DNA of 64,000 bases from positions 124,001 through 188,000 of the forward strand of contig NZ_FXWG01000003.1 of NCBI RefSeq assembly GCF_900177715.1, written 5' to 3'. Positions 35,496 through 44,081 of the stretch are shown here, piece after piece; positions within the stretch are counted from its first letter, which is position 1; every line of letters starts with the position of its first letter. This DNA comes from Altererythrobacter xiamenensis (GTDB taxonomy: Bacteria > Pseudomonadota > Alphaproteobacteria > Sphingomonadales > Sphingomonadaceae). The notes beneath the pieces were generated by a model. That model saw nothing but the letters and a program-made list of their open reading frames with translations, made no database searches and was not told where the DNA came from. A program made the position numbers and the translations under genes.

Positions 35496-36696
35496 TCTCT
35501 TCTCCGATTTGAGCAAGCGGCAGGGTGAAATGGAAAGCTGTTCCGCCAAAGTCCGAGGGTTCGACCCATATCTTGCCGTCATGGGCGGTGATGATGTCGT
35601 GACAGATCGATAACCCGATACCCATGCCGCCGGGCTTGGTGCTGTTGAAAGGGTGGAAAAGGCGATCGGCGACCTGCGGCTCGAGTCCCGGACCGCTGTC
35701 AGAAACGCTGACGTGAACGAAGCTTTCGTCATACCGAGAGCTTGAGACGCTGAGCTGTTTGTGATCGACTTCGCGCATCGCTTCGAGTGCATTGCGGAGC
35801 AGGTTGAGTATCACCTGCTGCACCTGGATTGGATCGACCAGCACTGCGTCCACCGAGTCATCGAGCGCGGTCTCGAAATCCACGCCCCGACCATCGCCAT
35901 TCATCAGTGCAAGCGCAGAAGCCTCCTGCGTTAGTCGGCGCAAGCTGGCGATCTGCCTTTCGGTATCTCCGCGAGAGATGAAATCACGCAAGCGGTGCAC
36001 GATCTTTCCGGCGCGAATGGCCTGCTCTGCGCAGTGCTCCATGGCCTCGCGGGCGAGCGCGAGATCCTCCGCCTTCGGCTCGTCGAGCAGGTCGCGCGCG
36101 GCATTCGCGTAATTCGCGACCGCGGTGAGAGGCTGGTTGAGTTCGTGCGCGAGCGAAGTGGCGAGACTTCCCATCGAGGAGATGCGCGAAACATGGGCAA
36201 GGTCGGCCTGGAGTCCGTGCAATTCCCGCTCGGTCTGCTGTTTTTCCGTCAGGTCGCGGATGAAGCCGATGAAACCCTGCGTCCCGTCGATCTTCACCTC
36301 TCCGATCGAGAGGTTGATCGGGAAGGTGTTGCCATTGCGGTGCCTGGCCGTCGTGATACGACCGATGCCGATTATGCGCTTTTCCGCAGTTGCGAGATAG
36401 TGGCGGATGTAGCCGTCATGATTTTCGCGGTCGGGCGATGGCATCAGCATGCTGACATTTTCGCCGAGCACTTCTGCTTCGTCGAAGCCGAACATCGCTT
36501 CGGCACCTCGACTGAAAGAGCGGATGGCACCAGCTTGATCGATAAGTACCATCGCGTCGGGCACAGTATCGATAAGTGCATGAAGCTCCTCCTCTTTCCT
36601 CCCGGAAAGAAAAGGCTTGGTTCTCACTTGTTCTTTCGCCCTGCCGTCCATCCCGCTTGCCGATGAGTCGTGCTTCTGTACGCCGACGTAGCACAT
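35488..36696 (-). CDS. fixL: Haem-PAS oxygen sensor kinase FixL
   Basis: A 402-residue soluble sensor kinase. The PAS domain (residues about 40-150) contains ENHDGYIRHY and IIGIGRITT: His93 and Arg113 are 20 residues apart, exactly as His200 (haem ligand) and Arg220 in the Bradyrhizobium FixL, so oxygen binding is likely. The kinase part has SLAHELNQPLTAVANYANAARDLL (phospho-His near 184), an N box NLLRNALEAM, and G boxes DSGPGL and GMGIGLSI. No membrane helix. The start is uncertain; an ATG at 36651 (MDGRAKEQ) is an alternative. Confidence 0.9.
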   Translation of the reverse strand: MCYVGVQKHDSSASGMDGRAKEQVRTKPFLSGRKEEELHALIDTVPDAMVLIDQAGAIRSFSRGAEAMFGFDEAEVLGENVSMLMPSPDRENHDGYIRHYLATAEKRIIGIGRITTARHRNGNTFPINLSIGEVKIDGTQGFIGFIRDLTEKQQTERELHGLQADLAHVSRISSMGSLATSLAHELNQPLTAVANYANAARDLLDEPKAEDLALAREAMEHCAEQAIRAGKIVHRLRDFISRGDTERQIASLRRLTQEASALALMNGDGRGVDFETALDDSVDAVLVDPIQVQQVILNLLRNALEAMREVDHKQLSVSSSRYDESFVHVSVSDSGPGLEPQVADRLFHPFNSTKPGGMGIGLSICHDIITAHDGKIWVEPSDFGGTAFHFTLPLAQIGEESD

Positions 36697-36764
36697 CTAT
36701 ACGTTGGTTTACGCATTTGATGCATTTGTCAGATTGGACAGCATGCCCGAAGGGGGACAGTTCG

Positions 36765-37988
36765 ATGATCAAACGTGTTGGCGCCTTTTTGCTCGCAATC
36801 GCGATCGGCATTGCCGGCCCGGCTCAGGCGGCACCCACTTGGACGCGCGATCAGGCGGGACAGCTTTTCAATTGGCTCGAACGTGCCCCGGAAGAAGGGA
36901 TCGACTTGCCCGAGGAGACCATCGCGCGGTTTCGCAGCGCCATTCGTGGAGACGATCCGGAAAAGCTCGATGAAGCGGCACAAACGGCCGCGCTCAAGCT
37001 GTTGCAGGCCTGGCATGGTCGCTGCTGTGGAATGAACCAACCTCAATGGTGGCACATCGACAGGGGCGCTGACGATGATGAACTGCGCGCCGGACTCGAA
37101 GCGGCTGTGCGAAACGACACCCTTGGGGCATATCTGCTTTCAGCCAGACCAAGGCACTCGCATTATGACGCACTGGTTCAACAGTACGGGCAGGAAACAA
37201 GGACGGACCGGCGCGCGATTATCGCCGCAAACCTCGCCCGTTGGCGCTGGATGCCGAGCGAACTGGGCCAGCGCTATCTGCTCGTCAATATCGCCTCCCA
37301 GAACCTTACGCTGTGGGATAGCGGTAGGGTTACCGGGCGTTGGCGCGTCATCATCGGGAAGCCTGCAACGAAGACGCCGGTATTCACCACGCACGTGACA
37401 GGGGTGGTGATCAATCCCTGGTGGGAAATCCCCTCCAGCATTGCGGCAGAGGGGATCGCCAGCTTCGTACGGCGCAATCCCGCGGCTGCTCGCGCTCGCG
37501 GCTATGTCTATCAGAACGGACGGTACCGACAGATGCCAGGCGACAATAATGCACTGGGAAGGATGAAGCTGGTCATGCCCAATCCCTACAGCGTGTTCCT
37601 CCACGATACCTCAAACCGCGAGTTGTTCGGTGAGGAACGGCGCGCATTCAGCCATGGCTGCATCCGCGTTGATCGCGCACTGTCGTTCGCCGCAACCTTG
37701 CTGGCCCGCGATGGCTGGGACATGGCGCAGGTCGATGACGTGGTGGCGAGCGGCAAGACCCGCACCATAGATCTGTCGGACCATATCCCGCTCTATGTCA
37801 CCTATTTCACGGTCGAGCCCGCACCATCGGGGAATATCTGTTTCCTGGAGGATCTCTACGGACGCGACCCGGTAAAGCTCGATCGCACCGCCACCGATGC
37901 GACGTCAGGCGGGGATGATCCGCTGTTCCTGTCTGCAGCGACCGTTCCCGGCGCCAGCATGGGCGCGCAGGATTATTGCGAGATCTGA
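36765..37988 (+). CDS. Periplasmic L,D-transpeptidase (YcbB/LdtD type)
   Basis: A 407-residue exported enzyme: signal peptide to about AQA (residue 22), then an N-terminal region. A YkuD catalytic domain ends in FSHGCIRVDRAL with catalytic Cys; the substrate His is in FLHDT. It makes 3-3 crosslinks in peptidoglycan or attaches proteins to it and resists most beta-lactams. AGGGGGACAG before the ATG is a good ribosome site. The product is shorter than E. coli YcbB (about 615 residues) because the N-terminal region is smaller. It is divergent from fixL, with about 70 bases between. Confidence 0.87.
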   Translation: MIKRVGAFLLAIAIGIAGPAQAAPTWTRDQAGQLFNWLERAPEEGIDLPEETIARFRSAIRGDDPEKLDEAAQTAALKLLQAWHGRCCGMNQPQWWHIDRGADDDELRAGLEAAVRNDTLGAYLLSARPRHSHYDALVQQYGQETRTDRRAIIAANLARWRWMPSELGQRYLLVNIASQNLTLWDSGRVTGRWRVIIGKPATKTPVFTTHVTGVVINPWWEIPSSIAAEGIASFVRRNPAAARARGYVYQNGRYRQMPGDNNALGRMKLVMPNPYSVFLHDTSNRELFGEERRAFSHGCIRVDRALSFAATLLARDGWDMAQVDDVVASGKTRTIDLSDHIPLYVTYFTVEPAPSGNICFLEDLYGRDPVKLDRTATDATSGGDDPLFLSAATVPGASMGAQDYCEI

Positions 37989-38093
37989 CCGCGCGTTTCA
38001 GGGGGCTGGCTTACGGAGGTTTGCGTATCCAGATCGGTAGGCTGGGCGGCTAACATTGCTACCTCAAACGCCACCCCGAATGGAGTCAAGCAA

Positions 38094-38594
38094 ATGGCCG
38101 ATGAAACCCTCCTTGCCGCACGCCCACGCCAGCAGACCGGGCTCTCCGATTACCTGCGCGAACCCTTCAGCAGGCTGCGCGGCGAGATGGACCGGATGTT
38201 CGACGAGTTTCCTCCCCGCTTCCCCGTCGCGCAATTCGGAACGCGTTATCTCGCCTCGCTTCCGATGCCCGCGCTCGAAATGACCGAAACGGAGAAGGAG
38301 TATCGCATATCCGTCGAAGCCCCCGGTGTAGCGGCAAGCGATATCGATCTGTCGGTCGAGAAGGACATGCTCGTCCTCAAGGGTGAAAAGAAGGAAGAAC
38401 GCGAAGAGAAGGAGCGCAACTACAGCGTTTCCGAAAGGAGCTATGGCGCGTTCGAGCGGCGCATTTCGCTTCCTTCCGACGCCGTGACGAGCAAGATCAG
38501 CGCGACGAGCGATAAGGGCGTGATCAAGATCGTGATCCCACGCGACGGGAAGGCTCAGCCGGAAAAACGCACTATCGAGATCAAGCAGTCCTGA
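38094..38594 (+). CDS. Small heat-shock protein, Hsp20 family
   Basis: 166 residues. An N-terminal arm (SRLRGEMDRMFDEF) is followed by an alpha-crystallin domain from about 60 to 160 with EYRISVEAPGVAASDIDLSVEKDML, SYGAFERRISLP and KGVIKIVIPR. ATP-independent holdase that keeps unfolding proteins soluble. It lies 105 bases behind the L,D-transpeptidase; no FixK box or sigma-32 element is clear in that gap. Three hairpins follow its stop. In mycobacteria the DosR-regulated HspX lies beside the esterase/PRT fusion gene. Confidence 0.93.
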   Translation: MADETLLAARPRQQTGLSDYLREPFSRLRGEMDRMFDEFPPRFPVAQFGTRYLASLPMPALEMTETEKEYRISVEAPGVAASDIDLSVEKDMLVLKGEKKEEREEKERNYSVSERSYGAFERRISLPSDAVTSKISATSDKGVIKIVIPRDGKAQPEKRTIEIKQS

Positions 38595-38604
38595 TCCGCC
38601 CCTT

Positions 38605-38714
38605 GGCTCTCCCACCGGCTGTCCCCGATTTGAGCCGGTCGAGAGCCGGATAGCCCGCGACCCGGCTATCCGAGACGCTATCCCGGTCCGCACACCGTCC
38701 GCGGACCGGGATAG
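38605..38714. other. Three consecutive hairpins after hsp20
   Basis: GGCTCTC..CCGGCT pairs with AGCCGG..GAGAGCC (38605-38647). CGGATAGCC pairs with GGCTATCCG (38647-38672). CTATCCCGGTCCGC pairs perfectly with GCGGACCGGGATAG (38678-38714, 14 bp). The second and third share the GGATAGC/GCTATCC core. The last, followed by CTCCTTTCATTT, can act as terminator for hsp20; the set looks like a palindromic repeat cluster. Confidence 0.7.
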
Positions 38715-38726
38715 CTCCTTTCATTT
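38678..38726 (+). terminator. Terminator of hsp20
   Basis: The 14-bp stem described in the preceding cluster, with a 9-base loop and a T-rich tail CTCCTTTCATTT. It faces the end of the ABC adaptor gene on the other strand, 90 bases away. Confidence 0.7.
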
Positions 38727-38804
38727 GGCGAAGACAGTCATCCGCGCGCCGTCAGATCCATCATATCTTGGGCGATTGCCGGGCTATTGAGTTCGCTGGT
38801 TCGC

Positions 38805-39962
38805 CTAGTCGCGAGGCGTGACTCGCATCCCGTCTTCCAGCGACGTATCGGGATTGACGATGACCTGCGCGCCTTCATCGAGGCCCGAGGTTACTTCTGC
38901 ATATTTGTCATTGACGTGATCCAGTCCGACAGTCGTTAGGCGTGCGCGACCTGCCTCGATGGCAAATAGCTGCCATTCGCCATCCGGCCCGCGGAACAAA
39001 GCGCCGATGGGCACGCGCAAAGCATCGTCAGCTCGCCATAATTCGATGGTCGCATCGACCTGGTAGCCATGGCCGAGCCGCGCGGCGTCGCGGGCGGATT
39101 TGCCACTGAAACCGATGATTACGTTGACCCGCTGTTCCTCAATTCCCAGGGCAGAAATCTTCAGCCTGCCAAATGGTTCGATGCGCTCGACTTTCCCCAC
39201 CAGCGGATCGGGGCCGCCCCACTGGGTTATCGTAACCCTGTCGCCCGGCTTGACCCTTACCGCCTCGCGCGAAAGCAGATCGACCACCACTTCGATCGTA
39301 TCCGGATTTCCCAGCGTCACCAATGGTGTGCCTTCTGCGAATACTCCCTCACTTTCGCTGATGACCGTGAAAACCTCTCCACTGGCAGGCGCTCGTACGG
39401 GCACCGGTGCGCCGCTCGCAGAACCATCCGGACTGGCCAGTTGCGATTGCAGGCGGGCAATCTCGGCGCGCGCCTGAGCACGGGCCGAACGGTCGGTGGC
39501 GACACGTGTTCGCGCTGCTTCGAGCTGAGCCCGGGGAAGAAAGCCGCGCTCTGACAGTTCTTCTGCCCGAGCGAGATCGCGCTGCGACTGGTCAAGAGAG
39601 GCGCTTGCGCCCGCCTCGGCGGCTCTGGCCGCAGCAAGCGCGGCGCGCAGCTCGTCACCCGTGCGTTTGTCGAGCGGGCTCGACGGTCGACCCGTCATCC
39701 GGGTGATGAGCGCCCCGCGGCTGACCTTGTCCCCCGGTTCGAGCTCCACACGGGTAAGGTAGCCTGTAACGGGCGCAGAGACGACGTAGAATTCGTCGGC
39801 GCGGGTCACACCGTCATCGGTCACCGCCACTATCATCTCGCCCCGGGTCACTTCGCCCGTGTCGACAATCTTCGCTTCCGGCCAAAGGGCATAGGCGAGC
39901 CCTGCCACGAGCAGCGCTGCAATGAGGAGGGCCCAGCGCCAGTTCTTGAGGATCCTGCCCAT
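38805..39962 (-). CDS. HlyD-type periplasmic adaptor of an ABC exporter
   Basis: A 385-residue membrane-fusion protein: one N-terminal membrane helix (WALLIAALLVAGLAYALW), a lipoyl-like half (DEFYVVSAPVTGYLTRVELEPGDKV), a helical hairpin rich in Ala/Arg (residues about 100-170), then beta-barrel domains. It would join an inner-membrane transporter to an outer-membrane channel. The ATG overlaps the permease stop (TGATG), so it is the last gene of the ATPase-permease-adaptor operon. No outer-membrane partner is adjacent. Confidence 0.87.
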   Translation of the reverse strand: MGRILKNWRWALLIAALLVAGLAYALWPEAKIVDTGEVTRGEMIVAVTDDGVTRADEFYVVSAPVTGYLTRVELEPGDKVSRGALITRMTGRPSSPLDKRTGDELRAALAAARAAEAGASASLDQSQRDLARAEELSERGFLPRAQLEAARTRVATDRSARAQARAEIARLQSQLASPDGSASGAPVPVRAPASGEVFTVISESEGVFAEGTPLVTLGNPDTIEVVVDLLSREAVRVKPGDRVTITQWGGPDPLVGKVERIEPFGRLKISALGIEEQRVNVIIGFSGKSARDAARLGHGYQVDATIELWRADDALRVPIGALFRGPDGEWQLFAIEAGRARLTTVGLDHVNDKYAEVTSGLDEGAQVIVNPDTSLEDGMRVTPRD

Positions 39963-42325
39963 CAGTCGCGCGACTTCAGCACCCGCACCATGTCGAGCTT
40001 CACTACACGGCGCGACACAACAAGGGCGGTGGCGATCGCCGCGGCAAGGACCACGATTACCGAATAGGCATAGGTCGCGTTCGAAGGAGCAAACGGAAGA
40101 CGGAAGAGATCAGAACTGAACATCGTGATCATGATCTGTGCAAGCCAGTAACCCGCAACCAGTCCGAAAGGCACAGCAATCGCCACCAGCAAGGCGATCT
40201 CGCCGATCAGCACAACCGCGACCTCGATCCGATGATAGCCCAGAACGCGCAATGTCGCCAATTCGTGCGCGCGTTCGGAAAACAGGATCCGCGCGCTGTT
40301 GTATACGACGCCCACTGTAATTGCGGAGGCGAAGCCGATGTAGAACACGATCATGGTGTTGATGTTTTCGTCGATCATCTCGGTGAAGCGCTCCATCTCG
40401 AGATTGCGATCACCGATACTGAGTACGGCAGGCATCGACTTGAGCGCCCTGAGAAGATGTTCACGTTCCGCGGGATCGATAGCAAGAAGGGCCGCACTTA
40501 CGGGTGCGCCATCCCTGGCGAGACTTTCGATCGTTCGTGTCGGCGCATAAGCACTCGCCCCGATGAACTCGTCGACAATCGCGCCGACCGGCAACATCTC
40601 TTCGGTCCGGCGGCCACCCAGCATCTGGACCCGAACGGAATCGCCGCTTTCGACCTCCAGCTGGTCGGCCAGCTGTCGACTGAGCTAGAGACCGCCTGGT
40701 GGCATTTCAACGAGGTTTCCGGCCTCGTCGATGCGCGCGGTGAGCTGCGCATCCGGCGCGCTAGATTGCAATGCGGTACGTTCGTGGCGGTTGCCGTAGC
40801 TCATCTCGACGCTGAGCGCCCTTTGCGGTTCGACCCGCAGGACGCCGGGCAGTTGCGCCAAGGCATAAAGGACGTCTTCATTGCGCGCCTCGGTGAAGGT
40901 CACCGACAGGTCATAACGCTGCGCACGGAAGAAGTAGGATTCGAGCATGAAGCGGCTCGCATCGATGAACTGCAGGGTCGCGAACAGCAGTCCCATCGAA
41001 AGCGCGACGCCGCTTACCGTGATCGCGGAGCGGCCAGGCCAGCGCGCGATATGCCGCACGATCATGTGACCGATCGCAGTGAACCCGGCGCGCGCTCCCA
41101 GCCGCTCTGCTACCCCGGCGCGATAAACCGGTGGCGGAGGCGGTGACATGGCAACCGCCGGGGTCAGTCGGGCGGCATTCAAGACGCCGCTGAGCGAACC
41201 CAGAGCCGCTGATCCCATCGCCAGAGCAAAGGCGCCAGCGAACACCACCGGGGAGAAATCGAAGCGCAGGAAGGGAAAGTGGTAATACTGGCCGTAAAGC
41301 TCGGTCATCGCCCGACCCATCCAGATGCCGGCCACGGCACCGATGATCGTTGCGACGATCGCAATCGCGAGCGCGAACTTGAGGAAATGCCAGGCGATCG
41401 CCCAATCTGTGTAACCGAAAGCCTTGAGCAAGCCGATTTGCGCGCGCTGGGTGCGGATCATCCGGCCCAGCACGACATAAACCAGGAAAGTCGAGACCAG
41501 CAGGAAAACTGGCGGGATGACTTTCACCATGGCGTCCAACTGGTCGAGCTCGTTCTGAAGAAACATGTTGCTCGGATGATCTTCGCGGCCATAGGCCCCC
41601 GTTCCGCCGAAGGGCGCGAGGATCGCATCCACCGCCCGAATTACGTCTGCTTCCGAAGCGCCCCGCCGCAGCTTGACCGAAAGCGCGTTGATCGCCTCTG
41701 TCCGGTCGGTCGCCGCCTCAAGAGCTTCCTCGCCCATCCAGAAAACGCCGAAGCGCGTATCGTCCGGAATGATGTCTCCGGGAGCAAGCGCATTGACGTA
41801 ATTGGGTGCGAGGCCGATGCCGACAATCTTGAGGCGAAGTTTGCTGCCATAGACGATTGCGTCGATCTGATCCCCAGGGCCGACCGAATTGGCGATCGCG
41901 AAAGCTTCATCGACGACCACTTCACCCGGTTGCCCGGGCGATGGCATTCGACCCGATTTCAGCACCACTCGGTTGAGACGGTCGCGCCCGTATTCGTCGA
42001 CCGATTGCAGAAGCGCGCGAACCGCTTCGACCCGATCGGGAATATCCAGTATCGCATACTGCAGGATCGAACCTTGCGCCTGCTGAACCCCGTCGATCTG
42101 CTTCACTCGCTCCACGATACTGCGGGGTGCCCGCGTCATGTTCGCGAAGACGTCGCCGAAACTGTACTGGGCGTAATAGGCATCGCGCGTTTCCGACAGC
42201 GAGCGGTGGACGCCAGCCGATAGGATGAAGGTGGCAGAGGCAGCCGCCAGCACGATCGCAATCGCAAAGGCTTGCCCGCGCATATGCCAAAGATCGCGCA
42301 CCAGCTTGAGGTCGAGCGCCTTCAC
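39962..42325 (-). pseudogene. FtsX/MacB-like ABC transporter permease interrupted by TAG
   Basis: Two open frames, 42325-40685 (546 residues) and 40624-39962, are in the same phase and read as one 787-codon protein if codon 547 (TAG at 40687-40685) is passed. The text around it, MPPGGL*LSRQLADQLEVESGD, is typical of the periplasmic domain of large FtsX-family permeases, where a Tyr or Val would be expected. Both halves keep good coding sequence and membrane helices (several at residues about 270-450, then three near the C-terminus). So it is either a very recent null mutation, read-through, or an error. Stop and start overlap both operon neighbours. Confidence 0.75.
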
Positions 42326-43053
42326 CAGCTGATCTCCGCCGGTTTGATCTTGCTGCTGTTGCTCTCTATCCGCGCGATCTGCCCGTCGAGGAAATGGAAA
42401 ACCCGGTCCGCCATCGCTGCGATCCCGGCATTGTGGGTGATGATGAGCAGGGTCGTTTCGAGCTCTCGATTGGCCGCTTCCAGGGTTTCGAGCACGCGCA
42501 CCCCGGTCTGGCTGTCGAGCGCGCCGGTGGGCTCATCGCAGAGCAGCACGCCGGGCTGCTTGGCTATGGCGCGCGCGACGGCCACCCGCTGCTGCTCGCC
42601 GCCCGAAAGCTGCGCCGGGAAATGGTGGCGGCGCTCCGCTAGCCCGACCCGCGCCAGCGCCTCTTCAGGCTCCATCGGATTTTCGGCGATATCGGTGACG
42701 AGCCGCACGTTCTCTTCCGCCGTGAGGCTGGGAATGAGATTGTAGAACTGAAAGATGAAACCGATCTGGGCCCGGCGGAAACGCGTGAGCTCGCGTTCGT
42801 TCAGCGCGGTCAGCTCGGTGTCGGCATAATGCAGCGTACCAGCCGTCGGTCGGTCCAACCCGCCAACGATATTGAGCCAGGTCGACTTGCCACTGCCCGA
42901 GGGGCCAAGGAGTACGAGTATCTCGCCCTTGCGGATGTCGAAATCGACTCCGCGCAGCGCATGAACTTCGGTCGCGCCTGTGACATAGGTTTTACGTAGG
43001 TCCCGGCCCGAAAAGGCGCGGTGATTGTCCCCCAAGTCCTCCGCAGTCTGCAT
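42322..43053 (-). CDS. ABC transporter ATP-binding protein (MacB/LolD type)
   Basis: A 243-residue ATPase with Walker [13 protein letters not shown]-loop [12 protein letters not shown], signature [15 protein letters not shown], Walker [13 protein letters not shown] and the switch His in IITHN. It drives the FtsX-like permease; its stop overlaps the permease start (ATGA). Leading gene of the three-gene export operon. The upstream region to the tRNA gene has no FixK box. Confidence 0.92.
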   Translation of the reverse strand: MQTAEDLGDNHRAFSGRDLRKTYVTGATEVHALRGVDFDIRKGEILVLLGPSGSGKSTWLNIVGGLDRPTAGTLHYADTELTALNERELTRFRRAQIGFIFQFYNLIPSLTAEENVRLVTDIAENPMEPEEALARVGLAERRHHFPAQLSGGEQQRVAVARAIAKQPGVLLCDEPTGALDSQTGVRVLETLEAANRELETTLLIITHNAGIAAMADRVFHFLDGQIARIESNSSKIKPAEISW

Positions 43054-43402
43054 TTTCCGGTCATAGCAGGCCTAAATGCGACGAACCTACGTAAATTCCC
43101 GCATTGCCCTTGTGCCTGGAAAAGCCGCCAAAGCCGCGCTCTGGAAACGTTAGCGCAGTCACCTCTGGCTGACAGGACCACAGCGCGCGCTCAGGGCGTT
43201 CTGAAATGAGACTTCCGGTAGGGGACTGTTCGCAACCGGCCCATTTCCTGCAAAAGAATCGTGAATGAGCTTATGCAAATCCGCAATTCTCGAAGAGACA
43301 ATCGTGGCGGATTGATGCAGGTGAGATTGACCCGCGCGCTTGCCAGGTGATCACTCGCTCAGAAAGCGGCAAGGTCAAACCGTAGTAAGTGCTTGAAACC
43401 AC
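43054..43402. other. Intergenic stretch, ABC operon to tRNA-Pro
   Basis: About 350 bases without a convincing gene. It must hold the promoter of the ABC operon. CCTACGTAAA at 43087-43096, with a similar ACGTAGG inside the ATPase gene near 42993, is the only short motif noted. The right end is the presumed island boundary. Confidence 0.5.
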
Positions 43403-43479
43403 TGGTCGGGATGACTGGATTCGAACCAGCGACCCCCACACCCCCAGTATGGTGCGCTACCAGACTGCGCTACATCCCG
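43403..43479 (-). tRNA. tRNA-Pro (GGG), putative integration target
   Basis: 77 nucleotides with CCA: acceptor CGGGATG/CATCCCG, anticodon loop CTGGGGG (anticodon GGG) in the stem CCATA/TGTGG, T arm CTGGTTCGAATCCAG. Its 3' part is duplicated at 27386-27423. The 3' end faces the island. Confidence 0.94.
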
Positions 43480-43703
43480 ATCCAGTGGAGGGCGGCCCTA
43501 TAGGATGGGCACCGGGACGTTGCAAGCGGCGAAACGCGCCTGTTGCGCTATCGCAACTTCTCAGGCCGAGCGCGATTGTGGTGGACTTGCAATGCTGCTA
43601 GGCGCGCCCAATTAGCGACCGGGGAACGGTGCGGCGTGCCAACAGGTGTGTCCGATCCAGGCCCTGGACGGGTTCATATTCAAATCTGACAGGCTTTATC
43701 TCA

Positions 43704-44024
43704 ATGTTCGATATTCTCGCCGCAGCAGCCAGCGCCGATGCGCCGCCCGCATGGATCCAGTGGGCACCGATCGTCGGCATGATCGTGATTTTCTGGTTCC
43801 TGATCATTCGCCCGCAGATGAAGCGGCAGAAGGAACACCAGGAAAAGATCGGCGGGCTGAAGAAAGGCGACCAGGTGGTCACTGCCGGCGGTCTGGTCGG
43901 CAAGGTCATCAAGGTCGATGACAGCTATGCCGAACTCGAACTCGCGCAGGGCGTGCGGGTGAAGGCGGTCAAGAGCACGATCGGCGATATCATCCCGCCC
44001 GGTGGCAGCGCCGCGAACGACTGA
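43704..44024 (+). CDS. yajC: Preprotein translocase subunit YajC
   Basis: A 106-residue protein with one N-terminal membrane helix (WAPIVGMIVIFWFLIIRPQMKRQKEH) and a short cytosolic domain, GLKKGDQVVTAGGLVGKV. It associates with SecDF in the inner membrane. The start at 43704 (MFDILA) removes 25 non-coding-like upstream codons; the ribosome site is weak. It heads the yajC-secD-secF operon, 57 bases before secD. Confidence 0.93.
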   Translation: MFDILAAAASADAPPAWIQWAPIVGMIVIFWFLIIRPQMKRQKEHQEKIGGLKKGDQVVTAGGLVGKVIKVDDSYAELELAQGVRVKAVKSTIGDIIPPGGSAAND

Positions 44025-44081
44025 ACCCAACCACTCAGGCGCTCGACAGACAGCCGGATACGAACGGACTAGACGCGAAAA

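Larger units (their letters stand above)
27386..43438. mobile_element. Putative 16-kb genomic island at tRNA-Pro(GGG)
   Basis: Bounded by the direct repeat described at its two ends. The intact tRNA gene lies at the right with its 3' end facing the island, as expected for tRNA-targeting integrases. The cargo is a coherent stress and oxygen-signalling set (SDR, beta-CASP RNase, esterase operon, FixK, FixLJ, L,D-transpeptidase, Hsp20, ABC exporter). No integrase, excisionase or transposase is seen inside, so it would be immobile or mobilised in trans. The boundaries are inference; comparison with an uninterrupted relative is needed. Confidence 0.55.

Noticed and set aside
27400..43400. General-stress sigma (EcfG) promoters in front of the island genes
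   Set aside because: I looked for GGAAC-N16/17-CGTT before hsp20, the SDR, the esterase operon, fixL and the transpeptidase and found no acceptable match.
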